From NCBI GenBank assembly GCA_963597355.1, contig CAVBPR010000017.1, positions 1-10,955 of the forward strand: a stretch of DNA of 10,955 bases, written 5' to 3'. Position 1 is the stretch's first letter; each line of letters begins with the position of its first letter. The notes under the pieces are model-generated. The model worked only from the letters and a program-made list of their open reading frames with translations. It did no database searches and was not told where the DNA came from. Below are positions 1-8,298 of the stretch, one piece after another. The position numbers and the translations under genes were made by a program. The stretch comes from UMGS1766 sp963597355. Its GTDB lineage: Bacteria > Bacillota > Clostridia > Oscillospirales > Oscillospiraceae.

Positions 1-1012
1 TATCCGCTCTTTGGAGAAGGGACGCACCAAGTACACGCCGAATAAAGGCCTTTCCGAATTACGGCGTCAGATATCCTTGTATTTGAATCGTCGTTTTCAG
101 TTAAATTATGATCCGATCAGCCAGGTTATCGTTACGGTCGGAGGCAGTGAAGGTCTTGATCTGGCACTTCGTTGCTGTCTTGAACCAGAAGATGAGGTTA
201 TTATTCCAACACCATCTTTTGTTTGCTATGGTCCGTTAACCAGTATGAGTCTCGGCAAGCCGATTTTGGTTGAGACGAAGGTTGAAAACGAATTTCGTCT
301 GACGGCGGAGGAATTAAAGGCGGCAATTACACCTAAGACAAAAGCACTTGTGTTGCCCTATCCTTGCAATCCTACCGGCGGAATCATGGAACGGAAAGAT
401 CTGGAAGCGATTGCAGAGGTCTTAGCTGACACAAATATCCTTGTTATTTCAGATGAAATTTATTGTGAATTGACTTACGGCGAGACGAGCCATGTATCAA
501 TTGCCCAGATCCCTGGCATGTATGAACGGACTCTGCTCATCAATGGTTTTTCGAAGGCCTATTCCATGACTGGTTGGCGCATGGGATATATTTGCGGGCC
601 GAGCGAGCTCGTTGGACAGATTATCAAATTGCACCAGTATGGTATTATGTCCGCTCCAACAATGAGTCAGTATGCAGCGATTGAAGCAATGCAGTTCGGA
701 GATGAGGACATCGCAGCTATGCGGGAGGAGTATGACGGACGTCGTCGATTCCTGCTGGATGGATTCCGTACACTTGGATTGGAATGTTTTGAACCAAAGG
801 GAGCGTTTTATATGTTTCCCAGTATTCAATCCACGGGGATGGACAGTGACACGTTTTGTACAAAATTTCTGGAAGCGGAACATGTTGCTGTAATTCCTGG
901 CAGTGCATTTGGCCCTGGTGGCGAGGGTTTTGTTCGTGCATGTTACGCTGCATCAATTCATGATCTGTCAACAGCGTTGGAGCGATTGGAGCATTTCTTG
1001 AAACACCGTTGA
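1..1012 (+). CDS. Class I/II PLP-dependent aminotransferase, 5'-truncated by window edge
   Basis: A pyridoxal-phosphate aminotransferase of fold type I, most like the AlaT/YugH/PatA group that transfers amino groups between an amino acid and a 2-oxo acid in the cytoplasm. The frame is open to the left edge (codons for I-R-S precede the TTG at 11), and the first visible motif, KGRTKYTPNKGLSELR, normally lies some 50-60 residues into the protein, so the real start is outside the window. Visible landmarks are NPTGG (Asn codon 368-370), SDEIY with the cofactor-binding Asp (452-454) and Tyr (461-463), and SKAYSMTGWRMGY with the Schiff-base Lys (554-556) and phosphate-binding Arg (578-580). The substrate-carboxylate Arg in FVRACYA is at 935-937. 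The active site is complete, so the enzyme should be functional. Only 43 bases separate it from thrH, suggesting co-transcription. The amino-acid substrate cannot be told from sequence; alanine, aspartate and aromatic amino acids are all possible. Confidence 0.93.
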   Translation, partial: IRSLEKGRTKYTPNKGLSELRRQISLYLNRRFQLNYDPISQVIVTVGGSEGLDLALRCCLEPEDEVIIPTPSFVCYGPLTSMSLGKPILVETKVENEFRLTAEELKAAITPKTKALVLPYPCNPTGGIMERKDLEAIAEVLADTNILVISDEIYCELTYGETSHVSIAQIPGMYERTLLINGFSKAYSMTGWRMGYICGPSELVGQIIKLHQYGIMSAPTMSQYAAIEAMQFGDEDIAAMREEYDGRRRFLLDGFRTLGLECFEPKGAFYMFPSIQSTGMDSDTFCTKFLEAEHVAVIPGSAFGPGGEGFVRACYAASIHDLSTALERLEHFLKHR

Positions 1013-1055
1013 TTTTTTTCTATTTCTGGTTGAGCTTGAAAGGAAGTAAACGTTT

Positions 1056-1658
1056 ATGTATATCACCTGTCTGGATATGGAGGGCGTCCTTGTCCCTGAA
1101 ATTTGGATTGCATTTGCAGAGGCTACCGGCATTCCGGAACTGCGCCGTACTACACGAGATGAACCGGATTATGACAAACTGATGCAATATCGGTTGGAAA
1201 TTCTGCGCCAGCATAAGCTTGGACTGAAAGAAATTCAGCAGGTAATTGCCACGATTGATCCGCTCCCCGGCGCAAAGGAATTTTTGGACACACTGCGTGA
1301 AAAGACGCAAGTCATCATTCTGAGCGACACTTTTGAGCAGTTCGCGCAACCGCTAATGGCAAAGTTGGGCTGGCCGACCTTGTTCTGCAATTCGCTTGAA
1401 GTTGCCCCGGATGGAGAGATTATCGGATATCGGATGCGTTGTGAAAAATCCAAATTAACCACGGTAAAAGCGTTGCAGTCTATCGGTTTTCAAACGATTG
1501 CCAGCGGAGATAGCTACAATGATTTGGGTATGATTCAGGCCAGTAAAGCAGGGTTTCTGTTCCGTAGTACGGAACAGATTCAGGCAGACCATCCTGAATT
1601 GGAAGCCTATGAAGAGTTTGATGACCTGTTGAATGCAATCCTTCGAGCGATCGATTGA
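1056..1658 (+). CDS. thrH: ThrH-type phosphoserine phosphatase / homoserine phosphotransferase
   Basis: A 200-residue HAD-superfamily hydrolase that closely resembles Pseudomonas ThrH from the N-terminus (CLDMEGVLVPEIWIAFAE, TTRDEPDYD, VIATIDPLPGA). Characterised ThrH removes phosphate from phosphoserine and can pass it to homoserine, which links serine and threonine synthesis. HAD motif I is D7-M-E9-G, with Glu in place of the second Asp, as in SerB/ThrH. Motif II is ILSDT (Ser90), the motif III lysine lies in CEKSK (131-133), and motif IV is GDSYND (151-156). Length is normal for the family. The ATG at 1056 is preceded by AAGGAAG at 1041-1047. It is followed 15 bases later by the DUF1015 gene, so the two are almost certainly co-transcribed. 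ThrH assignment is strong on similarity; whether the main reaction here is phosphatase or phosphotransferase is not decided by sequence. Confidence 0.92.
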   Translation: MYITCLDMEGVLVPEIWIAFAEATGIPELRRTTRDEPDYDKLMQYRLEILRQHKLGLKEIQQVIATIDPLPGAKEFLDTLREKTQVIILSDTFEQFAQPLMAKLGWPTLFCNSLEVAPDGEIIGYRMRCEKSKLTTVKALQSIGFQTIASGDSYNDLGMIQASKAGFLFRSTEQIQADHPELEAYEEFDDLLNAILRAID

Positions 1659-1673
1659 CAGGAGGTGTTATCG

Positions 1674-2942
1674 ATGGGAGAGCCATGGGATCAAATCGGA
1701 TTTAGTCCGGCAGATATTTTGTTGCCGAAGGATGTGGACTTGCGTCGTTGGAGTGTAGTTGCGTGCGATCAATATACTTCTGAACCTGAGTATTGGGCTC
1801 GTGTAGAAAAGGAAGTTGCCTCCGCTCCATCTGCCTTGCGGATGATTCTGCCGGAACAAAAGTTGGAAGATGGCCATACCCAGGAGCATATCCGGGAAAT
1901 CAATCAGACAATGGATAAATACCTTGAGCAGGGTATTTTTCAGACCATACCGGAAAGCTTTGTTTATGTAGAACGCTGGCTGGATAACGGGACACTTCGA
2001 CGGGGACTTGTCGGACAAATAGATCTGGAAGATTATGATTATCACCCAGGTTCTTCTGCACTCATCCGGGCTACAGAAAAAACGGTCTTATCTCGTATTC
2101 CACCTAGAGTGGCAGTGCGAAGAGAGGCGGCATTGGAACTGCCCCATGTGATGCTGCTAATGGATGATCCAAGTCAGGAAATTATAGAGCATTTCACTTT
2201 GGAAACAGATACGATGGAGCGACTCTACGATTTTGATCTAATGGAACGTGGAGGCCATATCACAGGTTATCGTCTGACAAACGAACAGGAGAAAGAGTTA
2301 GGACAGCGGCTGCTGGAATTGACGGATTCGAATTTGTTTGCTCAACGCTACGACGCAGATGGCAAACCGGTGCTTCTTTTTGCTGTGGGAGATGGCAATC
2401 ACTCCCTCGCCTCAGCAAAAGCGAATTATGAAGAAAAGAAGGGGACACCGGAGGCAGAGAAGGCACGCTATGCTTTGGTTGAATTAGTTAATTTGCACGA
2501 TGAATCTCTGGTGTTTGAGCCAATTCATCGGGTTTGCTTTGGCGTGAATCCTGACATGTTGAAGAAAGCCCTGTTGGAGTATTATCCCGGCGCACATGTT
2601 GGCGATGGGGATGGACAGCAGATGACAGTGGTTTGGTCAGGAAACGAGGAAGTCATCACTATTCCGAATCCAACGAGCCATCTGACGGTTGGAACACTGC
2701 AGAAATTTTTGGATGACTTCTTACCGCAGGTGGAAGGTAGCCGTGTAGATTATATTCATGGCGAAGATGTTGTGCGAACATTAAGTTGTCAGGCTGGCAA
2801 CATCGGTTTCCTGCTGCCAGCGATGGGAAAGGATGAGCTGTTCGCAACAGTCATTCATGATGGTGTTTTGCCGCGCAAAACATTTTCTATGGGTGAGGCA
2901 CACGACAAACGCTTCTATTTGGAAGCACGGAGATTGCGATGA
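1674..2942 (+). CDS. DUF1015 (COG4198) family protein, function unknown
   Basis: A 422-residue soluble protein of the DUF1015 family, with no signal peptide or membrane segment. Landmarks from the ATG at 1674 are FSPADILLPK near residue 10, RWSVVACDQYTSEPEYW at about 25-41, ATEKTVLSRIPPRVAVR at about 133-149, VGDGNHSLASAK at about 238-249 and LVNLHDESLVFEPIHR at about 268-286. The GDGNHSLA segment recalls the DGHHR-type loop of other DUF1015 members and of ParB/sulfiredoxin-fold proteins, which include a free-serine kinase, but Arg is replaced by Ser here. A GTG at 1665 is in frame, but it lies inside the AGGAGG sequence (1660-1665) that serves the ATG at 1674 with 8-base spacing, so I chose the ATG. 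From memory, clostridial relatives sit beside serC/serA, and here the neighbour is a phosphoserine phosphatase. A role in serine-phosphate metabolism is inference. The stop overlaps the ispE start (ATGA), implying translational coupling. Confidence 0.88.
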   Translation: MGEPWDQIGFSPADILLPKDVDLRRWSVVACDQYTSEPEYWARVEKEVASAPSALRMILPEQKLEDGHTQEHIREINQTMDKYLEQGIFQTIPESFVYVERWLDNGTLRRGLVGQIDLEDYDYHPGSSALIRATEKTVLSRIPPRVAVRREAALELPHVMLLMDDPSQEIIEHFTLETDTMERLYDFDLMERGGHITGYRLTNEQEKELGQRLLELTDSNLFAQRYDADGKPVLLFAVGDGNHSLASAKANYEEKKGTPEAEKARYALVELVNLHDESLVFEPIHRVCFGVNPDMLKKALLEYYPGAHVGDGDGQQMTVVWSGNEEVITIPNPTSHLTVGTLQKFLDDFLPQVEGSRVDYIHGEDVVRTLSCQAGNIGFLLPAMGKDELFATVIHDGVLPRKTFSMGEAHDKRFYLEARRLR

Positions 2943-3799
2943 ATCAGATTGTTGTTCCGGCCTATGCAAAAATCAATTTGACATTGGATGTATTGGGGAA
3001 GAGAACAGATGGCTATCACGAATTAAGCATGGTGATGCAATCGGTGACTTTAGCAGATCGTGTTACGATTCAAAAGACATCTGAGAAGGGAATTTCCTTA
3101 ACAGCAAATCTTGACTTTCTGCCTGGGGCGGAACAAAATATTGCAGGAGTTGCGGCTCGTGTTTTTGAAAAAAAGACCGGTTTTTCCGTGGATGGAATTT
3201 CGATAGATTTAGAAAAAAACATCCCCGTTTGTGCAGGTACTGCAGGCGGGAGTAGCGATGGAGCAGCGGTTTTACGTGGATTGAATCATCTTTTTTCAGC
3301 GGGTCGATCCCTAGATGAGCTTGCTAAAATAGGTGAGCAGGTGGGCTCAGATGTGCCCTATTGTGTATGGGGGTGCACTGCGCTGGCAGAAGGCAGAGGA
3401 GAAAAGTTGACCAGATTGCCTCCTTTGCCTAAATGTGCGATTGTGTTGTGTAAACCGGATTTTTCAATTTCTACCCCGGAGCTGTTCCGTCGAATCGATG
3501 AAGTGAAACTTCGATTTCATCCGGACACAGCCGGGATGCTGACTGCATTAGAAAATGGAGATCTGCCTGCGATTGCTCATCGCCTGTTCAATGTGTTTGA
3601 AGATGTTTTGCCAACATCAAGAAGAATGATTATTGACGAAATAAAGCAAACCATGATCAATTTTGGTGCCTTGGGGGCTTGTATGTCCGGAACTGGACCG
3701 ACTGTATTCGGTATCTTTGATTCAGATAATTTGGCTCAGGCAGCATTTTCTGAGCTCCGTATGTCCTACAAGGACACTTACTTTACAGAGCCTGTTTAA
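2939..3799 (+). CDS. ispE: 4-diphosphocytidyl-2-C-methyl-D-erythritol kinase
   Basis: A GHMP-superfamily kinase that phosphorylates the 2-hydroxyl of CDP-methylerythritol with ATP, the fourth step of the non-mevalonate (MEP) pathway to IPP and DMAPP. All family signatures are in place over 286 residues, a normal length. They are AYAKINLTLDVLGKRTDGYHE at the N-terminus (catalytic Lys11), the ATP loop PVCAGTAGGSSDGAAVL at 96-112, the catalytic Asp138 in GSDVPY, and the C-terminal glycine motif MSGTGPTVFG at 249-258. The start codon overlaps the upstream stop as ATGA, and a GGAGA at 2928-2932 inside the preceding gene can act as ribosome binding site. It is the last gene of the operon and is followed at once by a hairpin terminator. 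The link to amino-acid genes upstream is probably only shared transcription. Confidence 0.97.
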   Translation: MNQIVVPAYAKINLTLDVLGKRTDGYHELSMVMQSVTLADRVTIQKTSEKGISLTANLDFLPGAEQNIAGVAARVFEKKTGFSVDGISIDLEKNIPVCAGTAGGSSDGAAVLRGLNHLFSAGRSLDELAKIGEQVGSDVPYCVWGCTALAEGRGEKLTRLPPLPKCAIVLCKPDFSISTPELFRRIDEVKLRFHPDTAGMLTALENGDLPAIAHRLFNVFEDVLPTSRRMIIDEIKQTMINFGALGACMSGTGPTVFGIFDSDNLAQAAFSELRMSYKDTYFTEPV

Positions 3800-3806
3800 A
3801 AAGGTG

Positions 3807-3839
3807 AGCGCCGTTGCTGTATTTTAGAGCAACGGCGCT
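3807..3839. terminator. Bidirectional hairpin terminator between convergent ispE and fbp
   Basis: A perfect 12-bp inverted repeat (3807-3818 with 3828-3839; left arm AGCGCCGTTGCT) closes a 9-base loop, 7 bases after the ispE stop. The plus-strand tail is only modestly T-rich (TGTTTAAA). On the minus strand the stem is followed by CACCTTTTTAAA, which gives a better U-tract for fbp, whose stop is 53 bases away. Shared use by the two convergent genes is inferred. Confidence 0.8.
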
Positions 3840-3892
3840 TGTTTAAAGTGATTTTACTATTCAGTTTGCTTGCGGGCGTAGAACAGGCATTT

Positions 3893-5830
3893 TCAAGGAT
3901 CGCTTTTTTGACGAAGTGTGCCGTTCCGATAGAGTTGGATCAAGTCTTCTAAATGATGTATTTTCTTTAGCATGGATTTTCCACTATCTGTTTCGGACAT
4001 TCGTATCTGGTGCGGCATATGTTCTACCACGCGAGTAATAGTTTGTGTTGCCGTGTGCATTCCATTGGCATCCATAATTGGACGATGTTCTGCAAGTTTA
4101 ATCACAGTCGAATTATAAATCAGCGTATAGCCCGCAATCCCTGTTGTTGGACGGTAGGATTTGGCGATACCGCCATCAATCACAAACAGGCGCCCATTTG
4201 ATTTAATAGGGCTTTCTCCCTGCTTTACCGGGACATGTCCATTGATTATATGGCCGGTTTTAGGATCGAGGCCAAATTCTGCAAGAATACGCGCCACCGT
4301 TTCCGGTTGATCGATCAGCGAATAGTAAGGATTTTTAGGCTCCTCTCGTAATTCGGGAGCTGAGGTGAAATAACGCTCAAATGTCGTTACCTTGTCTTTG
4401 CCGAACAAGGGGGATTTCTTTCCGATCCATAGATACCAATAAAAATCTGTATCGATTCCCCAACCATTATAGTAAGCGCGACGAACGCGCTGATCGAGTG
4501 CATCCAGCATTGCCTTGCCGGAATACATTTTATGATCTACATCCAGCATAGCAAATGATCCATCTTCGTTCAAAGGGATACAGCCATGATAGAGCAAGTT
4601 TCCATTATAAATCTTATACATGCTGCCATTTGTGACCAAATAATCAATATGTCGGCGAAGGCGTTCGCTATGTTGGAAAGAAGCTGCAATCGACTCAACG
4701 ATTTCCTGCTCCTCGGATGTTAACGAATAAGGCTGGTTAAAATCTACGGTAGGGAAATTTGTATCTGTAAGCGGATATTCCTTTCCGGATATATCTATTG
4801 TTCCACGGCTTAAATTTATCTTATCCAGCAGCAAGCGGTCATCCAATTCGTAATCAGGCCGGCGAGCAATCAATTGACCTTCCAGTTTAAACATAATAAT
4901 TGCGGCCGCCTTGTGCATCTTTGCGGCCAGGGTGACATCAACTGGATCGTATTTATTTAGGTCAAGCATGTGAGGCAAAAAAGCTTTACAATCATCGTTG
5001 GCGTATGCTCGAGCCGCAAACATTGACAACGGACGCAGGTTGATTCCATAACCATCTTCCAGACAGTCAAAGTTGTTATAGCTGATGGCTTTCCTCAAAA
5101 CGGAGAACATGCACACACGATTTCCGGCCACAGCACCGATCCAGTCAATGTCGTGGTTGCCCCATTGTATGTCAACACAGCGGTGCTGCATCAGTTCATC
5201 TACAATCAAATCAGCACGAGGACCACGATCAAAAATATCGCCCAGTATGTGCAATTGGTCAACCGCAATGTTGCGCAGCATTCGGCAGATGGAAACAATC
5301 AACCCGTCACCAATCCCACAGCGGATGGAAGCGTCAATTAGCTCGCGATAATAGGCCTGTTTGTTTGCAACATCAGTATCCTGCAATACCAGGTTGTTAA
5401 TGATGTTGCTGAAATCGGGTTCAATGACCTCGGCAACGCGATCGTAATTATATTTGGATGCCACTTCTCTTGTAACTTGAATCAGTTCATCAATGGTCCT
5501 AGCTGACCAATCATCAAAGGCTGGGCAGACTTTTCTCTTGTGCTGCAGAACATGATGAGGATGGGAGATAAGTGAATTTAGTTCATCGCGTTCGGCTTCA
5601 GACAGCGTTTGTGCATAAACTGTATCGATCTTATCGCGAATCACACCAGAAGCAGAGCGGAGAAGTTGAATAAATGCGTCGTTTTCGCCGTGTAAATCAC
5701 TGAAAAAATATTCGGTTCCCTTAGGTAACTTTAGAATTGCTTTCATATCCACAATAGCACGAACGGCAGATGCGATGTTGGGATAGCTCTCAGAGAGCAA
5801 TTTTAGATACTCGATATCCTGTTTTGACAT
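3893..5830 (-). CDS. fbp: Fructose-1,6-bisphosphatase class III
   Basis: A 645-residue class III fructose-1,6-bisphosphatase, the large metallophosphoesterase type typical of Firmicutes and unrelated to class I/II enzymes. It hydrolyses fructose-1,6-bisphosphate to fructose-6-phosphate for gluconeogenesis in the cytoplasm. Calcineurin-like metal motifs appear in order: FFSDLHGEND at 42-51 (Asp45, His47), GDIFDRGPR at 197-205, QWGNHDIDW at 222-230 and NGHVPVKQGESP at 530-541. The C-terminal part VIDGGIAKSYRPTTGIAGYTL is also typical. Length matches the family. The ATG at 5830-5828 is preceded on its strand by AGGAGGA about 6 bases upstream, a near-ideal ribosome binding site. It is transcribed divergently from pepT and convergently with ispE, so it is probably monocistronic. 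I see no clear sigma-A promoter for it in the 166-bp divergent region. Confidence 0.97.
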   Translation of the reverse strand: MSKQDIEYLKLLSESYPNIASAVRAIVDMKAILKLPKGTEYFFSDLHGENDAFIQLLRSASGVIRDKIDTVYAQTLSEAERDELNSLISHPHHVLQHKRKVCPAFDDWSARTIDELIQVTREVASKYNYDRVAEVIEPDFSNIINNLVLQDTDVANKQAYYRELIDASIRCGIGDGLIVSICRMLRNIAVDQLHILGDIFDRGPRADLIVDELMQHRCVDIQWGNHDIDWIGAVAGNRVCMFSVLRKAISYNNFDCLEDGYGINLRPLSMFAARAYANDDCKAFLPHMLDLNKYDPVDVTLAAKMHKAAAIIMFKLEGQLIARRPDYELDDRLLLDKINLSRGTIDISGKEYPLTDTNFPTVDFNQPYSLTSEEQEIVESIAASFQHSERLRRHIDYLVTNGSMYKIYNGNLLYHGCIPLNEDGSFAMLDVDHKMYSGKAMLDALDQRVRRAYYNGWGIDTDFYWYLWIGKKSPLFGKDKVTTFERYFTSAPELREEPKNPYYSLIDQPETVARILAEFGLDPKTGHIINGHVPVKQGESPIKSNGRLFVIDGGIAKSYRPTTGIAGYTLIYNSTVIKLAEHRPIMDANGMHTATQTITRVVEHMPHQIRMSETDSGKSMLKKIHHLEDLIQLYRNGTLRQKSDP

Positions 5831-5891
5831 AGTTCCTCCTGATTCCTTTTCGATCTTTTTTGGATTAAAGGCTCTGTAGTTACGTATTGTA

Positions 5892-5921
5892 TTGGAATAA
5901 AATTCATATCTGTGATATCAT
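5892..5921 (+). promoter_or_regulatory. Candidate sigma-A promoter for pepT-mnmA
   Basis: TTGGAA (5892-5897), an 18-base spacer and TATCAT (5916-5921), with TGA directly before the -10 giving an extended -10 element. It lies in the fbp/pepT divergent region, about 75 bases before the pepT start. The -10 overlaps an 8-bp palindrome, TGATATCA (5913-5920). The match is fair rather than strong, and no start site is known. Confidence 0.45.
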
Positions 5922-5945
5922 ATTTTGTATCTGACAGAATCAGTT

Positions 5946-5965
5946 TAAACTTATTTATAAGTTTA
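5946..5965. repeat. 20-bp palindrome in the pepT leader (operator or small hairpin)
   Basis: Two 9-base arms, TAAACTTAT (5946-5954) and ATAAGTTTA (5957-5965), are perfect inverted repeats around a TT centre. The site lies about 25 bases after the candidate pepT -10 box and 16 bases before the AAAGGAGG ribosome binding site (5981-5988). Its position downstream of the promoter and its AT-rich symmetry suit a dimeric repressor operator. The 2-base centre makes a stable RNA hairpin less likely. No regulator can be named from the sequence. Confidence 0.45.
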
Positions 5966-5996
5966 GTCAACCACTTTTGCAAAGGAGGCTTATAAA

Positions 5997-7214
5997 ATGA
6001 CGGTAACGGATCGTTTCTTACATTACATCACCTTTCCAACCACTTCGGAAGCTGCCTCGTCTTCTGTGCCAAGTACACCTTGTCAGTTGGACTTAGCGCG
6101 TGAACTTGTAAAGGAACTGAAGAAATACGGAGTTAATGATGCATTTCTCGATTCCTATGGTCGAGTCTATGGACATTTGCCTGCTACTGAGGGAAAAGAA
6201 GAGCTTCCAACTTGCGGCTTGATTTCGCATATGGATACTTCGCCTGATGCTTCAGGCGAACATATAAAACCACGCCGAACGGAATATATGGGAGGGGATA
6301 TCCTTCTTAATTCAGAGTTGAACATTGTGATGCGTGAAGCGGATTTTCCATGCTTGAAGCATTATATTGGAAAGACGTTGATTGTAACAGATGGCACAAC
6401 CTTACTTGGAGCAGATGACAAAGCAGGAATTGCAGAAATTATGAGTGCGGTAGCGTACTTGCATCACCATCCAGAGATTTCGCATGGAAAAATAGCAATT
6501 GCTTTTACCCCGGATGAAGAGATTGGAAATGGCGCAGACTTTTTCGATTTTGATCGATTTCAGGCTGACTTTGCATATACCGTTGATGGCGGCGCACTGG
6601 GTGAAGTGGAGTTTGAAAATTTCAATGCGGCCAATGCAGGCATTAAAATACAAGGACGAAATATCCATCCAGGCAGTGCAAAGAATATCATGAAAAACGC
6701 AGTGTTGTTGGCGGCAGAATTAATAGATCTGTTGCCAGAAGCTGAAACACCGGCACATACGGACGGGTATGAAGGGTTTTATCATGTGAATTATTGCAAG
6801 GCAGTGGAAGAGACAGGCTATGTGAATCTATTGATCCGTGATCACGATAGAACGCAGTTTGAGCAACGAAAATTGTTCCTAGAGAAAACCATAGAATATT
6901 TGAATGGTAAATATGGAGCAGATACGTTTCAGTTAGAAATAAAAGATAGCTACTATAACATGCGCGAAAAAATAGAACCCCATATGCAGTTGATCGATAG
7001 TGCAAAAGAAGCTTTTTTAGCAAATGGTATTGAACCCAGAGTAGTGCCGATTCGGGGTGGGACAGATGGCGCACGGTTGAGTTGGGAAGGACTTCCGTGC
7101 CCGAATCTGTCTACCGGAGGAGAAAATTTTCACGGCATATATGAGTTTGCCTGTGTTCAGGCAATGAAAAAAATGGTGGACGTACTTGTCTATTTGGTGA
7201 GCGAACATGAATAA
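5997..7214 (+). CDS. pepT: Peptidase T (tripeptide aminopeptidase)
   Basis: A cytoplasmic dinuclear-zinc M20B peptidase that removes the N-terminal residue of tripeptides, part of peptide recycling and use of imported peptides. The 405 residues match the usual family length. Zinc and catalytic residues are all present: SHMDTSPD with His78 and Asp80, GADDKAG with Asp140, TPDEEIG with catalytic Glu174 and zinc ligand Glu175, TVDGG with Asp197, and GGENFHG with His379. The dimerisation-domain segment IQGRNIHPGSAKN (218-230) and the substrate-binding GGTDGARLS (354-362) are also typical. The ATG at 5997 has a strong AAAGGAGG 8 bases upstream. The last codons overlap the mnmA start by 8 bases, so the two are co-transcribed and probably translationally coupled. 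Confidence 0.97.
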   Translation: MTVTDRFLHYITFPTTSEAASSSVPSTPCQLDLARELVKELKKYGVNDAFLDSYGRVYGHLPATEGKEELPTCGLISHMDTSPDASGEHIKPRRTEYMGGDILLNSELNIVMREADFPCLKHYIGKTLIVTDGTTLLGADDKAGIAEIMSAVAYLHHHPEISHGKIAIAFTPDEEIGNGADFFDFDRFQADFAYTVDGGALGEVEFENFNAANAGIKIQGRNIHPGSAKNIMKNAVLLAAELIDLLPEAETPAHTDGYEGFYHVNYCKAVEETGYVNLLIRDHDRTQFEQRKLFLEKTIEYLNGKYGADTFQLEIKDSYYNMREKIEPHMQLIDSAKEAFLANGIEPRVVPIRGGTDGARLSWEGLPCPNLSTGGENFHGIYEFACVQAMKKMVDVLVYLVSEHE

Positions 7215-8286
7215 TTCAGTTTTGGTTGGTATGAGTGGCGGCGTTGACAGTTCTGTGGCAGCCTACCTGTTGCGAGAGCAGGGATTTCAAGTGACGGGCG
7301 CCACAATGAAATTGTTCGATAATGCAGCGATTGGCGAGGAAATGGAATCCACTTGCTGCTCACTTAGCGATGTGGAAGACGCTCGCAGGGTAGCCTATGC
7401 TTTGCAGATCCCTCATTTTGTTTTTAATTTCAGTGATGACTTTCATCGGCAGGTAATGGTGCGTTTTGCGCGCTGTTATGAATGTGGTCTTACACCGAAT
7501 CCGTGCATCGATTGCAACCGTTATCTTAAGTTTGAGCGAATGCTCCGTCGCGCAAAAGAATTAGATATCTGGTATGTTGCAACAGGTCACTATGCGCGCC
7601 GCAGTTGGGATGGTAACCGTTGGCTGCTAAAAAAGGGATTAGATCCGGAAAAAGATCAGAGTTATTTTCTATACCATTTAAATCAGATTTATCTAGAGCA
7701 TTATCAATTGCCATTGGGCGAGCTCACTAAACACGAAGTGCGAGAAATTGCGGCGGAGCAGGGGTTTGGCAACGCACGAAAAAAGGATAGTCAAGATATT
7801 TGTTTTGTTCCTGATGGCGATTATGGCGCTTTTTTAGACCGATTTACTGGTCGTAGTTGCCCGGCTGGAGATTACGTTGATGCAAGCGGAAGAGTACTTG
7901 GACATCACAAAGGCCATACGCATTATACAATTGGTCAGCGTAAGGGATTAGAATTAGCTATGGGCCATCGCGTCTATGTCACAAATAAAGACGTTGAAAG
8001 AAACCTTGTCTATATCGGTGAAAACGAAGATCTTTTTTCGAAGGGATTAGAGGCTGACGATTTGAATCTGATTGCATGTGATCGGATTGATGCATCTATT
8101 CGGTGCACGGCAAAGATTCGTCATAGCCGCTATGAGGCAAAGGCTACGGTAGTGCAAACAGGGGAGGATACCATGTTTGTGCAATTCGATGATCCCCAGC
8201 GTGCCATCACTCCAGGACAGGCCGTTGTTCTTTATGATGGCGATGTAGTCATAGGCGGCGGCACAATTACAAGAGCAATAAAATAA
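7207..8286 (+). CDS. mnmA: tRNA-specific 2-thiouridylase MnmA
   Basis: An ATP-dependent enzyme that thiolates the wobble uridine U34 (s2U) of tRNAs for Lys, Glu and Gln, taking sulfur from a cysteine desulfurase relay. The 359 residues are normal length. The N-terminal PP-loop is GMSGGVDSSVAAYLL (8-22). The two catalytic cysteines are Cys100 in NPCIDCN and Cys199 in DSQDICF, which form the persulfide/disulfide pair. Other signatures are ATGHYARR (125-132), GHHKGHTHYTIGQRKGLE (232-249) and the C-terminal beta-barrel motif ITPGQAVVLYDGDVVIGGGTI. The start lies inside the end of pepT with only a weak GGTGAG (7196-7201) ahead of it, so translation probably depends on coupling. No desulfurase or IscU-like gene is next to it in this window, although such genes often adjoin mnmA in Firmicutes. 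Confidence 0.97.
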   Translation: MNNSVLVGMSGGVDSSVAAYLLREQGFQVTGATMKLFDNAAIGEEMESTCCSLSDVEDARRVAYALQIPHFVFNFSDDFHRQVMVRFARCYECGLTPNPCIDCNRYLKFERMLRRAKELDIWYVATGHYARRSWDGNRWLLKKGLDPEKDQSYFLYHLNQIYLEHYQLPLGELTKHEVREIAAEQGFGNARKKDSQDICFVPDGDYGAFLDRFTGRSCPAGDYVDASGRVLGHHKGHTHYTIGQRKGLELAMGHRVYVTNKDVERNLVYIGENEDLFSKGLEADDLNLIACDRIDASIRCTAKIRHSRYEAKATVVQTGEDTMFVQFDDPQRAITPGQAVVLYDGDVVIGGGTITRAIK

Positions 8287-8298
8287 AGTTTTTATAAA

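Noticed and set aside
1665..1673. GTG at 1665 as start of the DUF1015 gene
   Set aside because: It overlaps the AGGAGG ribosome binding site, which is well spaced for the ATG at 1674.
6688..7074. 128-codon minus-strand open frame inside pepT, and other long antisense frames in the metabolic genes
   Set aside because: The sense strand encodes complete conserved enzymes; these frames are shadows without ribosome binding sites or recognisable protein.
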